A stretch of DNA of 64,000 nt from an uncultured Lachnospiraceae bacterium (GCA_902801515.1 CADCII010000008.1:1-64000), one strand, 5' to 3'; shown: positions 35,521-44,731, counted from the first letter of the stretch. Program-made: numbers and translations. Notes: generated from the sequence alone by a model not told the origin.

Positions 35521-37002
35521 GTGGTAAAGATTGATCTGAGTATCAACAAGGAAAACCTGCAGCACAATATCAAGAAGGCAAAGGAGAACAAGATCCTCAT
35601 TCCGACGATCGATCAGATGATCCATCCGGAGCATACCCCTGAGAAGGTAACGGAGAGTCTGAAAAATGTCGGTCTGTGGGATGTCAATCCTCTGAATCTG
35701 TTCCGCATTACCTGGAAGAATGAAGCAAAGGAAGCCGGCGGACAGTATGTCAGTGTTCCGAACTATGTTGAGATCCCGAGTTCTGTTTCCGGCGTACCGT
35801 GCCGTATCATTGCCATGGTTGGTAAATGGTTCCCGACAGGATGCCATAAAGTCGGCGCATCGTTTGGATGCCTGGCTCCGAGGCTTGTGACCGGACAGTT
35901 TGACGTAGACTCACAGAAGGCTGTCTGGCCGTCAACCGGCAACTACTGCAGAGGCGGCGCATTTAACTCAGCACTTCTTGGAGCCAGAGGCGTAGCGATC
36001 CTTCCGGCAGAGATGAGCCAGGAGCGTTTTGACTGGCTGCATGAGATCGGAGCAGAAGTCATTGCAACTCCCGGCTGCGAGAGCAACGTCAAGGAGATCT
36101 TTGACAAGACAAATGAACTGAAACTTGATCCTCAGTACATGATCTTCAACCAGTTTGCAGAGATGGGCAATCCGCTGTGGCATTACAACGTCACAGGCAA
36201 CGCTCTTGCTGATGTGTTTGAAGCAGTGAAGAAAGACGGAGACCGTTTCGCAGGTGCTTGCTTCACCTCCGGTTCCGCAGGAACCATGTCCGCCGGCGAC
36301 CGTCTGAAAGAACTGTATCCGCATCTGAAACTTGCCGTAGGCGAGGCGCTTCAGTGCCCGACCCTGCTGAACAATGGTTTTGGCGGACACAGAATTGAAG
36401 GTATCGGCGACAAGCATGTCCCGTGGATCCACAATGTAAAGAACACGGATATGGTGATCGACATCGACGATGAAGATTCCCAGAGACTGCTCCGCCTGTT
36501 CAATACACCGGAAGGACAGGCTTATCTGAAGGATGAGCTGAAGCTTGATCCTGAACTGATCGAGAAGCTCACCTGGCTCGGCATCAGCGGCATCGCGAAT
36601 GTCCTGTGCTGCATCAAGATGGCGAAGTATTATGAGTTCACAGAACATGATGTGATCGGCACCGTTCTTACTGACTCTGCAGTAATGTACAAGAGCCGTG
36701 TAGAAGAACTCAATGAGATGTACGGCCCCTACAGTGTGAAGGATGCGGAACTGGATCACAATCTGCATATGCTGAACCTCAAGACGGATGTCATGGAGGA
36801 ACTTACCTATGCAACCCGCAAGCGCATCCACAACCTGAAGTACTACACCTGGGTAGAGCAGCAGGGCATGGAGATCGAAGACCTGAACGCTCTGTGGTAT
36901 GACGTGGAAGGTACCTGGGATGCTGTCCATCATCAGGCAGCCGAGCTCGACGAGCTCATCAAGGCCTTCAATGAGGAAACCGGCGTCCTGGATATGCTTT
37001 GA
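35521..37002 (+). CDS. Unassigned fold-type II PLP enzyme of the purine cluster
   Basis: A 493-residue protein of the cysteine synthase / tryptophan synthase beta superfamily. The likely PLP lysine is in WFPTGCHKVGASFG (about residue 115), the cofactor-stacking Asn loop in WPSTGNYCRGGAFNSA, and the Gly-rich phosphate loop in CFTSGSAGTMSAGDRLKE. The long C-terminal part (about 150 residues) is unlike classical CysK. It starts with GTG at 35521 after AAAGGAG. It is tightly placed behind ygeW-arcC and has no E. coli yge counterpart. A lyase, racemase or beta-replacement step on a diaminopropionate- or serine-like intermediate is possible, but the reaction is unknown. Confidence 0.8.
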   Translation: MVKIDLSINKENLQHNIKKAKENKILIPTIDQMIHPEHTPEKVTESLKNVGLWDVNPLNLFRITWKNEAKEAGGQYVSVPNYVEIPSSVSGVPCRIIAMVGKWFPTGCHKVGASFGCLAPRLVTGQFDVDSQKAVWPSTGNYCRGGAFNSALLGARGVAILPAEMSQERFDWLHEIGAEVIATPGCESNVKEIFDKTNELKLDPQYMIFNQFAEMGNPLWHYNVTGNALADVFEAVKKDGDRFAGACFTSGSAGTMSAGDRLKELYPHLKLAVGEALQCPTLLNNGFGGHRIEGIGDKHVPWIHNVKNTDMVIDIDDEDSQRLLRLFNTPEGQAYLKDELKLDPELIEKLTWLGISGIANVLCCIKMAKYYEFTEHDVIGTVLTDSAVMYKSRVEELNEMYGPYSVKDAELDHNLHMLNLKTDVMEELTYATRKRIHNLKYYTWVEQQGMEIEDLNALWYDVEGTWDAVHHQAAELDELIKAFNEETGVLDML

Positions 37003-37003
37003 T

Positions 37004-37059
37004 TCAATTTGAACAGGTGTATGTTGAACAGGTGCCTGTCACTTGTTCAAGTTTGAATG
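37004..37059. repeat. REP-like palindrome after the PLP gene
   Basis: TTCAATTTGAACAGGTG at the left pairs imperfectly with CACTTGTTCAAGTTTGAA at the right. A second copy of TTGAACAGGTG and the central palindrome GGTGCCTGTCAC lie inside. It may act as an mRNA 3' hairpin or be a dispersed intergenic repeat. Confidence 0.65.
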
Positions 37060-37085
37060 ACATATTCTTCTTTTTGGAGTAGAAT
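37057..37085 (+). promoter_or_regulatory. Promoter of serC
   Basis: ATGACA (37057-37062), a 17-bp spacer and TAGAAT (37080-37085) lie 75 bp before the serC start. This separates serC from the purine genes transcriptionally. Confidence 0.55.
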
Positions 37086-37159
37086 AGTATCTGCCGGCTG
37101 AACGGTTCATACCCGGAAGGCTGTAAAGATCATATGTCATGAACAGAGGAGGTACAGTA

Positions 37160-38251
37160 ATGCTTGAAAACAGAATCTATAACTTTTCCGCAGGTCCGTC
37201 CATGCTTCCGGAAGAGGTACTTCTGAAAGCCCAGAAGGATATGCTTAACTATGAGGGCAGCGGAATGTCCGTCATGGAAATGAGCCACCGTTCCAAGGTG
37301 TATGACAAGATCATCTGTGACGCTCAGGAGAATCTGCGCAAGGTCATGAATATTCCGGACAACTACAAGGTCCTGTTCCTGCAGGGCGGCGCGACCGGTA
37401 TGTTTGCGGCTCTTCCGCTGAACCTTGCAAAGACCGGAACTGCCGACTATATCGTAACCGGTAATTTCTCCGGCGGCGCTTACAAAGAAGCGAAGAAGTA
37501 TCTGAAGGACTGCAGATGCGCAGGCTCCACTGAGTCTGAGAACTTCACCAGGATCCCGAAACAGGAAGAGCTGACTCTGAATCCGGATGCCGACTATGTC
37601 CATATCTGTGAGAACAATACGATATTCGGCAGCAAATGGCACTGGCTGCCTGAGACAGGCAATGTACCGCTTGTAGCTGACCTGTCTTCCTGCATCCTGT
37701 CCGAGCCGGTTGATGTCACGAAGTATGGCGTGATCTATGGCGGCGCTCAGAAGAATATGGCGCCCGCTGGCTTTGCAGTTGTTATCATCCGCGAAGATCT
37801 GCTGGGTCACAAGAGTGATCTGTGCCCGAAGATCTGGGATTTCACGACTCAGGCGGACAAGAACTCCATGATCAACACACCTCCGACCTATCCGATCTAT
37901 GTCTGCAATCTGGTGCTGAACTGGATCCTGAATGATATAGGCGGTCTGGAGAACATGAAGAAGCGCAATCAGGAAAAGGCGGCTATGCTGTATGATTATC
38001 TGGATTCCACGGACTTCTACAAGGCTGCGGTCCAGAAGGACAGCCGCTCCATGATGAATGTCACATTCCGCACCGGCGATGACGAACTGGATAAGAAGTT
38101 TGTCGCAGAATCCGTGGAACATGGATTCAGCAACCTGAAAGGACACCGTCTTGTAGGCGGCATGAGAGCTTCCATCTACAACGGCATGCCGAAGGAAGGC
38201 GTTGAGGCACTGATTGACTTCATGAAGGAATTCGAGAAAGCAAACAGATAA
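37160..38251 (+). CDS. serC: Phosphoserine aminotransferase
   Basis: Converts 3-phosphohydroxypyruvate and glutamate to phosphoserine, using PLP. It has 363 residues. The N-terminal NFSAGPSMLPEEVL signature, the loop LFLQGGATGMFAA, the PLP lysine in YGGAQKNMAPAGFAVV and the C-terminal VGGMRASIYNGMP are all clear. ATG 37160 has AGGAGG 7 nt upstream, better than the ATG at 37139. No phosphoserine phosphatase is next to it; the DUF1015 gene follows instead. Confidence 0.97.
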   Translation: MLENRIYNFSAGPSMLPEEVLLKAQKDMLNYEGSGMSVMEMSHRSKVYDKIICDAQENLRKVMNIPDNYKVLFLQGGATGMFAALPLNLAKTGTADYIVTGNFSGGAYKEAKKYLKDCRCAGSTESENFTRIPKQEELTLNPDADYVHICENNTIFGSKWHWLPETGNVPLVADLSSCILSEPVDVTKYGVIYGGAQKNMAPAGFAVVIIREDLLGHKSDLCPKIWDFTTQADKNSMINTPPTYPIYVCNLVLNWILNDIGGLENMKKRNQEKAAMLYDYLDSTDFYKAAVQKDSRSMMNVTFRTGDDELDKKFVAESVEHGFSNLKGHRLVGGMRASIYNGMPKEGVEALIDFMKEFEKANR

Positions 38252-38264
38252 TAACAGCTTTCAG

Positions 38265-38299
38265 AAGCTCCGCACCCTTGCGGTGCGGGGCTTTATGTT
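38265..38299 (+). terminator. Hairpin between serC and DUF1015 gene
   Basis: AAGCTCCGCACC (38265-38276) / GGTGCGGGGCTT (38282-38293) form a 12-bp stem with a 5-nt loop and one G-U pair, followed by TATGTTTATTTAC. It may be a weak intercistronic terminator that lowers expression of the two genes behind it. Confidence 0.6.
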
Positions 38300-38319
38300 T
38301 ATTTACGAAGGAGCTTGAT

Positions 38320-39624
38320 ATGGCATACAGCTGGAAAGAACTGGGACTGAAGATCCCTAACATTATGCTTCCAAAGGACGGCACCGACTATGAAAAATGG
38401 TCTATCGTTGCCTGCGACCAGTATACTTCCGATCCGGAGTACTGGAAAAAAGCAGATGAGCTTGTCGGCGAATCACCGTCCACCCTTCGGCTGATGCTGC
38501 CGGAGTATTACCTTGGAAAACCTGATGAGGAAGAACGCATCCAGAAGATCCGCAAGGCCATGATTGACTATGTGGATCAGGGCATCCTTAAGACGCTTCC
38601 CGCAGGATGCATCGTTGTGAGGAGAAGTGCAGAGGGGAGAAGCAGGCTGGGTCTTGTGATCAGTGTCGATCTGGATGCATTTGATTATAATGTCGGAGCA
38701 ACCTCTCTGATCCGCTCAACAGAGAAAACGATCGTAGAGCGTATCCCGCCGAGACTCAAGATCAGGAAGGGTGCGCCGATGGAGCTTCCGCATATCCTGA
38801 TCCTGATCGATGACCCTGACCGCACTGTGATCGAGCCGCTTGAAAAAGCGGACGGCGCACAGGTTGTCTATGACACAGACCTGATGCTTGGCGGCGGACA
38901 CATCACCGGTATTTTTGTTCCGGAGGATAAAATGAAAGGCGCTCTCGAGGCCATGTCCGCTTTATTTGACAAGGCCGAGGAACACTATGGCAAAGGCAAG
39001 GCAATGCTCATGGCAATGGGAGACGGCAATCATTCCCTTGCAACGGCCAAAGCAAACTGGGAAGAGATCAAGAAAGGACTCAGTGAGGAAGAACGGGAAG
39101 ACCATCCCGCCAGATATGCACTGTGCGAGCTTGAAAATGTTCACGACGAGGGTATCGTCTTTGAGCCGATCCACCGTGTAATGTTCGCGGAAGACAAAGG
39201 AGACGGTGAGCAGATTCTTGCCCAGACAGTGGAGCTTCTGAAAGAGCAGAACGGTGACGCGTGCCTGGCAGCTGCAGGAACTGCTGCAGGAAAAGACCAG
39301 TATGCGATCCCTGTGATCGCCGGCGGCAAAGAGCAGGTGCTTGTGATCGATCATCCTTCATCCGGCCTTGAGGTCGGAGCGCTCCAGAACGCTCTTGATG
39401 TCCTCGTCAATGAAAAGGGATACAAGATCGACTATATCCACGGAAGCGACGCTGTCAGGTCACTTGCGGCAGATCCGAAGAATGCAGGTTTCCTTCTGCC
39501 TCCGATGGACAAGTTCCGTCTGTTCCCCGCAGTCGCGTCTGACGGAGCCCTTCCGAGAAAGACGTTCTCGATGGGTGAAGCGGTTGAGAAGCGTTATTAC
39601 ATCGAAGCGAGGAGTCTTGTATGA
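38320..39624 (+). CDS. DUF1015 family protein
   Basis: A 434-residue cytoplasmic protein of DUF1015, a family that in Firmicutes commonly sits beside serA and serC. The family hallmark, usually a DGHHR-type motif, appears as MAMGDGNHSLATAKANWEEI. That motif recalls the ParB/sulfiredoxin fold that includes free-serine kinases such as SerK and SbnI, so a kinase or phosphate-transfer role in serine metabolism is a possible inference, not a demonstrated function. ATG 38320 follows AAGGAG; it overlaps the next gene by 4 bp (ATGA), indicating coupled translation with the second diaminopropionate ammonia-lyase. Confidence 0.85.
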   Translation: MAYSWKELGLKIPNIMLPKDGTDYEKWSIVACDQYTSDPEYWKKADELVGESPSTLRLMLPEYYLGKPDEEERIQKIRKAMIDYVDQGILKTLPAGCIVVRRSAEGRSRLGLVISVDLDAFDYNVGATSLIRSTEKTIVERIPPRLKIRKGAPMELPHILILIDDPDRTVIEPLEKADGAQVVYDTDLMLGGGHITGIFVPEDKMKGALEAMSALFDKAEEHYGKGKAMLMAMGDGNHSLATAKANWEEIKKGLSEEEREDHPARYALCELENVHDEGIVFEPIHRVMFAEDKGDGEQILAQTVELLKEQNGDACLAAAGTAAGKDQYAIPVIAGGKEQVLVIDHPSSGLEVGALQNALDVLVNEKGYKIDYIHGSDAVRSLAADPKNAGFLLPPMDKFRLFPAVASDGALPRKTFSMGEAVEKRYYIEARSLV

Positions 39625-40823
39625 AAACGATCAATCTGAAATATATAGCCAATCATCTTCCGAAGACGGATGACCCCTATCTTCATCTTATGTCAAAAGA
39701 AGAGGTGACCATCGCAAGGAACTTCCACAGAAGTTTCCCGCAGTACAAAGAGACTCCGCTCCAGGACCTGAAGAAGATGGCAGAGTATCTCGGAGTCGGA
39801 CGGATCTGTGTGAAGGATGAATCCTGGAGATACGGCCTGAATTCCTTCAAGGTACTTGGAGGCGCTTATTCCATCGCGAAATACCTGGCCAAGGAAATGG
39901 GAAGAGACATCAAGGATCTGCCCTATTCAGTCCTGAAGTCTGAGGAATTCCGCAAAGAACTCGGAAGCGCCACATTTATCTCCGCAACCGACGGCAATCA
40001 CGGACGCGGAGTCGCGTGGACTGCGAGAGAGCTCGGACAGCGCTGCATCATCCTGATGCCGAAGGGGACCAGCCAGTCCAGATTCGACAATATCAAGGCA
40101 CTGGGCGCGGAAGTTACGATCGAAGACCTGAACTACGATGAGTGCGTTCGCAAGGCGTCCACGCTGGCTGATCAGTATGAGCACGGTGTGATCGTACAGG
40201 ATACCTCCTGGGAAGGTTATGAGGATATCCCGCTGTGGATCATGCAGGGCTATGCTGTCATGGCTGATGAGGCTGCCGAACAGTACGGTGAGCGCCCGAC
40301 CCATGTATTCGTACAGGCAGGCGTCGGAGCGATGGCAGGATCCGCAGTCGGGTATTTCGCCTCTCTGTATCCGGACAATCCGCCGAAGATGATCGTCGTT
40401 GAGCCGAACAAGGCAGACTGCATGTTCCGCGGAGCCCAGCGAGGAGACGGAGAGAAGGTCGTCGTTACCGGAGATATGGACTCTATTATGGCAGGTCTTG
40501 CCTGCGGAGAACCCTGCGAGCTTGGCTGGGATCTGTTCAAGAACCATGCAACCGGATTCGTATCGGCAGACGACCTGATGACCTGCAGAGGCATGCGTAT
40601 GCTTGCGGCGAACTTCAAGGAAGATCCGCACATCGTATCAGGTGAATCAGGTGCCGCAACCTTCGGCGCATTTGCATCGATCATGCTTGAGGATTCCCTG
40701 AAGGATGTCAGGGATGAACTGGAACTCGGACCGGATTCCAAAGTCCTGTTCTTCTCCACAGAGGGAGATACCGATCCCGTGCGCTGGAAGAACATCATCT
40801 GGGAAGGCGTCGATTACCGCTGA
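39621..40823 (+). CDS. ygeX: Diaminopropionate ammonia-lyase, second copy
   Basis: A 400-residue paralogue of the enzyme at 30301. The PLP lysine motif is RYGLNSFKVLGGAYSI, the catalytic Asp is in ISATDGNHGRGVAW, the second Asp in LNYDECVRKAS, and the shared TSWEGYEDIPLWIMQGY and GESGAATFG segments are intact, so it should be active. It differs at many positions from the first copy and so is not a recent duplicate. Its start overlaps the DUF1015 stop. Location with serC suggests a role in serine/diaminopropionate balance, or a different substrate such as D-serine or threonine. It is followed by its own intergenic gap before the T-box. Confidence 0.92.
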   Translation: MKTINLKYIANHLPKTDDPYLHLMSKEEVTIARNFHRSFPQYKETPLQDLKKMAEYLGVGRICVKDESWRYGLNSFKVLGGAYSIAKYLAKEMGRDIKDLPYSVLKSEEFRKELGSATFISATDGNHGRGVAWTARELGQRCIILMPKGTSQSRFDNIKALGAEVTIEDLNYDECVRKASTLADQYEHGVIVQDTSWEGYEDIPLWIMQGYAVMADEAAEQYGERPTHVFVQAGVGAMAGSAVGYFASLYPDNPPKMIVVEPNKADCMFRGAQRGDGEKVVVTGDMDSIMAGLACGEPCELGWDLFKNHATGFVSADDLMTCRGMRMLAANFKEDPHIVSGESGAATFGAFASIMLEDSLKDVRDELELGPDSKVLFFSTEGDTDPVRWKNIIWEGVDYR

Positions 40824-40854
40824 ATAATCAGTACCGGTTATCGTTCAGTGACGG

Positions 40855-40884
40855 TTGACACCGGATGCAGCATTGTTGTAAAAT
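40855..40884 (+). promoter_or_regulatory. Promoter of the pheST T-box transcript
   Basis: A perfect TTGACA (40855-40860), 18 bp and TAAAAT (40879-40884) place the transcript start near 40890, at the beginning of the T-box. Confidence 0.75.
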
Positions 40885-40887
40885 CAG

Positions 40888-41184
40888 CGATGGCTGTGAA
40901 CGTGTGTAAGTAGTCGGAAGAAAACCTTAGCAGAGAGCTGTCCCGAGGCTGTGAGGACGGCAGAAGATCTTCAGATGAATTTCAGCACCGGAGCCTTTCG
41001 TGAAAACACCTGGAATACGGTGTCCGCCAGACAGGGCGGATGTCGTCGTTGATGATTAAGCGGATGCAGACTGCCGGCATACTGGCAGGCCGAGTGCAAG
41101 TCAACATGGCTTGAAATTGGGTGGTACCGCGGATTTGTAGAAACAGACCCGTCCCATGATATGTGGGATGGGTCTTATTTTATT
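40888..41184 (+). promoter_or_regulatory. T-box leader controlling pheST
   Basis: A tRNA-sensing riboswitch that allows transcription when uncharged tRNA-Phe accumulates. The diagnostic T-box core GGGTGGTACCGCGG is at 41119-41132. The likely specifier codon TTC (Phe) at 40981-40983 sits in the context GAATTTCAGC in the Stem I region. The terminator stem GACCCGTCCCA (41146-41156) / TGGGATGGGTC (41164-41174) is followed by TTATTTTATTTC. The antiterminator would pair the T-box core with the terminator's upstream arm. The whole 390-bp gap before pheS is accounted for by promoter, T-box and RBS. Confidence 0.95.
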
Positions 41185-41213
41185 TCAGAAAAAAGGAAAG
41201 AGGAAAAGTAACT

Positions 41214-42257
41214 ATGGCAAATCTGGAAGAACTCAGAGGAAAGATTGCAGCCATCCGGGAAGAGATCCGCAAAGAAACTGCGAATCTGCAGGATTCCAAG
41301 GCAGTCTATGAGCTTAAGAAGAGTTTCCTGGATAAGAGCGGCAGGATCGGACAGCTCATGAGATACATGAAGGATGTCGATCCTTCTCAGAGAGCGGAAT
41401 TCGGCAAAAATGTCAACGCACTCAAGGACTGGGCGCTTGAACATTTCAATTCCATGGATGAGGAAATGCGGCGCAGGGAAGTGCAGGCGCAGTATGAGCG
41501 TGAGAAGATCGATATAACCATGCCGTCTCACAGACGCACAGCCGGCAATCTTCATCCGGTCACTCAGGTCAGGAACCAGCTGATCGACATTTTCTCCGGT
41601 ATGGGATTTGAGATCTTTGAGGGAACTGAAGTTGAGAATGATTATTACAACTTCACGGCACTGAACACGCCCAAGGATCATCCGGCAAGAGACATGCAGG
41701 ATACCTTCTATCTGTCTCCGGATTTTGTTCTGCGCACGCAGACTTCGGCGGCACAGATCCATGTCATGGAAAATGAGAAACCCCCGATCAAGATCCTGAG
41801 CCCGGGCAAGGTCTTCCGCTCAGACGATGACGCGACCCACAGCCCGATGTTCTCCCAGATGGAAGGTCTGGTAGTGGATAAGGGGATCACCCTCGGAGAC
41901 CTGCAGGGAATGCTTGACGTATTCGTCAAGAAGGTATTCGGCGACGAGACACGCACCCGCCTTCGTCCTTCATTCTTCCCGTTCACGGAGCCTTCGGTCG
42001 AAGTTGATGTAAGCTGCTTCGAGTGCGGCGGCAAAGGATGCAATTTCTGCAAGCATACCGGATGGATCGAGATCCTGGGAGCAGGTATCGTCAACAGGAA
42101 AGTCCTGGAGAACTGCGGTGTTGATCCTGATGTATATTCAGGTCTAGCGTTCGGTATCGGTATCGAGCGTGTCGCCATGCTGAAGTACGGTATCAACAAC
42201 ATCAAGCAGCTGTTCGAATCAGATCTCAGAGTGCTTGAGCAGATCAATGACAAATAA
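41214..42257 (+). CDS. pheS: Phenylalanyl-tRNA synthetase alpha subunit
   Basis: Catalytic subunit of the alpha2-beta2 PheRS. It has 347 residues: an N-terminal coiled-coil (about residues 1-90) that binds tRNA-Phe, then the class II catalytic core with motif 2 around [18 protein letters not shown] and motif 3 [17 protein letters not shown] zinc-type Cys cluster appears in [15 protein letters not shown] 41214 after GAGGAAAAG is chosen; the frame runs back into the T-box terminator. pheT follows after 23 bp. Confidence 0.98.
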   Translation: MANLEELRGKIAAIREEIRKETANLQDSKAVYELKKSFLDKSGRIGQLMRYMKDVDPSQRAEFGKNVNALKDWALEHFNSMDEEMRRREVQAQYEREKIDITMPSHRRTAGNLHPVTQVRNQLIDIFSGMGFEIFEGTEVENDYYNFTALNTPKDHPARDMQDTFYLSPDFVLRTQTSAAQIHVMENEKPPIKILSPGKVFRSDDDATHSPMFSQMEGLVVDKGITLGDLQGMLDVFVKKVFGDETRTRLRPSFFPFTEPSVEVDVSCFECGGKGCNFCKHTGWIEILGAGIVNRKVLENCGVDPDVYSGLAFGIGIERVAMLKYGINNIKQLFESDLRVLEQINDK

Positions 42258-42280
42258 TACGTCAGGGGAGGATTGAAAAT

Positions 42281-44701
42281 ATGATAGCACCACTCAGCTG
42301 GCTGAAAGAATATGTAGATATAGATGTAACGCCCCAGGAACTGCAGGATAAACTGTTTTCCTGCGGATTTGAGGTCGAGGAACTGCACCAGGTAGGTGAA
42401 GATATCTCGGGCGTTGTTGTTGGTCTTGTAGAGACCTGTGAAGCGATCCCGGATACGCACCTGCATCTTACCACCGTCAACGCGGGTGAACATGGTACGT
42501 TCCAGGTATGCTGCGGCGCTGATAATGTCGCTGCAGGCAAAAAGTTCCCGCTTGCACTGGTCGGGGCGACTGTATACGCGACTGCCAGGGATCATGTGAC
42601 CGTCGAAGGCGTCATGACCATTAAAAAGGGCAAGCTTCGCGGATATGAGTCATTCGGTATGCTCTGCTCAGGCACTGAACTGGGTGTCAACGAGGATATG
42701 TTCGAAGGCGCCGGATACAACGGACTTCTGGAACTTCCCGACGACGCTCCGGTCGGAGCGGATGTCAAGCCGATCCTCGGACTGGATGACTGGCTCTTTG
42801 ATATCGCCATCACAGCGAACCGTCCGGACTGCCAGAGCATCTTCGGCATTGCCCGTGAAGTTGCCGCGGTTCTTGGTAAGGAACTGAAGGAACCGGCGCT
42901 GGATTATCATCCGACAGATGTCGAGAAGGAAGGCTTCACCGTTGAGGTGGAAGCTCCCGATCTGTGCCCGCGCTATATCGGCCACTATGTCTATGATGTA
43001 AAGATCGGACCTTCCCCCAGATGGATGCGCAGAAGACTTGCTCTGGTCGGAATGAATTCCATTTCCAACATCGTGGATATCACCAACTATATCCTGATGG
43101 AACTGGGTCAGCCGATGCACGCATTTGACGAGGATTTCATCCGTGAAGGAAGGATCCTCGTACGCCGGGCTCACAAAGATGAGGTGATCACAACTCTTGA
43201 TGAGCTGGATTACAAAATGAATGAGAATACCCTTTGCATCTGTGACGGTGTCGGTCCTGTGGCGCTTGCAGGCGTTATGGGCGGCCTGAATTCCGAGATC
43301 CGTGATACCACGAAGGCTGTTCTGTTTGAGGCTGCAAAGTTCGCACGTGACAACATCCGCCATACCAGCCGCGCCCTCGGCAAGAGAACAGACGCCAGCG
43401 CCAGATATGAGAAGGGCACCGATGAGTACACTACAGTCATGGCAATGAAGAGAGCCCTTCACCTGATCGAAGAGCTTGGCTGCGGCAAGGTTTCAAAGAC
43501 CCACTGTGACTGCAATACCGGCAACTCAGTAGAGCCCGCCGAGATGAAAGTTTCTGTGGAGAAAGTGAACAGCGTCCTCGGAATCACTGTACCCGATGAG
43601 GATATCGTTCGCATCATGAAGAACCTGCAGTTTGATCCTTCGATCAATGGCGATGAACTGACACTGCATGTACCGGCTTACCGTACGGATATCGAGAATT
43701 ATCCGGATATCTCTGAAGAAGTGATCAGGATGTACGGTTATGAGCATATCCAGCCGACACTTCTCAAGAGCGCCAGCGTTACGGCAGGCGGGCTTACGGT
43801 AAGGCAGAGAGGGGAAATGAGCCTGAAGAAGCGTCTGTGCGCAGAGGGTCTGTATGAGGCGATGCATTATTCCTTCTTCAGCCCGGCTGACCTTGACCTT
43901 CTGATGCTTGATCAGGATGATCCGCTCAGACAGGCAGTGCGTCTGATCAATCCGATCAATGAAGATCTGTCCATCATGCGCACAACACTGGCTGCGTCCA
44001 TGCTGCATGCCATCGAGCGCAACCAGAAAAACAACAACCTGTCCGGAAGACTCTTTGAAGTCGCGAACCGGTTCATTCCGAAGAGCCTGCCTCTGACAGA
44101 TTATCCGGACGAGCTGAGTACTCTGTGCGTCGGTATCTGGGGAATGCAGGAAGACTTCTTCTCCCTCAAGGGAATTGCAGATGTGATTGCAGAGCACCTG
44201 CACGTGACATTTACCTATGAAAGGGCACAGAAGCCTTTCCTCCATCCTTATCAGAGTGCGGAGATCTTCTGCGAGGGTGAGAAAGTGGGTTATCTGGGAA
44301 CAGGCTGCTTTGAAGTGATCAGGGATCTGAACCTCAGATTCAGACCCTATATCATGGAACTGGATCTCAGCCTGCTCGAAAAGTATTATTCAAAAGCGCC
44401 CAGATTTACGCCGATCCCGAAATATGCGGTCGAGAAGAGAGATCTTGCCCTTGTAATGGATAAGGACGTCACCTGCGGCCAGGTTGAAGAAGTGATCCGC
44501 GATGCCTGCAAAAAGGTTACCGGTACGTACCTCTTTGACGTATACGAGGGTTCCCAGATCCCGGCTGACAAAAAGTCCATGGCGTTCACAGTCACCTTCA
44601 CTCCGGATGAAGAAGAGTTTACAACGGAGATGGTTGACGGTTACGTCCATAAGATCCTTAAGAACCTGAAGAAATCTCTTGATATTGAAATGAGAGTGTG
44701 A
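42281..44701 (+). CDS. pheT: Phenylalanyl-tRNA synthetase beta subunit
   Basis: An 806-residue regulatory/editing subunit of PheRS. Domains run from the N-terminal tRNA-binding OB-fold (about residues 40-150, with GVVVGLVETCEAIPDTHLH) through B1-B5 domains, with the B3/B4 editing region around ALAGVMGGLNSEI, to the inactive class II-like core. The C-terminal ferredoxin-fold anticodon-binding domain has VEKRDLALVMDKDVTCGQV and ends KSLDIEMRV. Standard length. It is co-transcribed with pheS under the T-box. Confidence 0.98.
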   Translation: MIAPLSWLKEYVDIDVTPQELQDKLFSCGFEVEELHQVGEDISGVVVGLVETCEAIPDTHLHLTTVNAGEHGTFQVCCGADNVAAGKKFPLALVGATVYATARDHVTVEGVMTIKKGKLRGYESFGMLCSGTELGVNEDMFEGAGYNGLLELPDDAPVGADVKPILGLDDWLFDIAITANRPDCQSIFGIAREVAAVLGKELKEPALDYHPTDVEKEGFTVEVEAPDLCPRYIGHYVYDVKIGPSPRWMRRRLALVGMNSISNIVDITNYILMELGQPMHAFDEDFIREGRILVRRAHKDEVITTLDELDYKMNENTLCICDGVGPVALAGVMGGLNSEIRDTTKAVLFEAAKFARDNIRHTSRALGKRTDASARYEKGTDEYTTVMAMKRALHLIEELGCGKVSKTHCDCNTGNSVEPAEMKVSVEKVNSVLGITVPDEDIVRIMKNLQFDPSINGDELTLHVPAYRTDIENYPDISEEVIRMYGYEHIQPTLLKSASVTAGGLTVRQRGEMSLKKRLCAEGLYEAMHYSFFSPADLDLLMLDQDDPLRQAVRLINPINEDLSIMRTTLAASMLHAIERNQKNNNLSGRLFEVANRFIPKSLPLTDYPDELSTLCVGIWGMQEDFFSLKGIADVIAEHLHVTFTYERAQKPFLHPYQSAEIFCEGEKVGYLGTGCFEVIRDLNLRFRPYIMELDLSLLEKYYSKAPRFTPIPKYAVEKRDLALVMDKDVTCGQVEEVIRDACKKVTGTYLFDVYEGSQIPADKKSMAFTVTFTPDEEEFTTEMVDGYVHKILKNLKKSLDIEMRV

Positions 44702-44731
44702 CGTGCTCTCAGTGCCGATGCATTTTTGATG

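Noticed and set aside
35968-36933. A 321-codon minus-strand open frame inside the PLP enzyme gene
   Set aside because: It overlaps a strong coding gene, has no RBS and resembles no family; similar long antisense frames occur under most genes here.
41163-41213. N-terminal extension of pheS
   Set aside because: It would be translated from the T-box terminator stem; the ATG at 41214 has the RBS and the family N-terminus.
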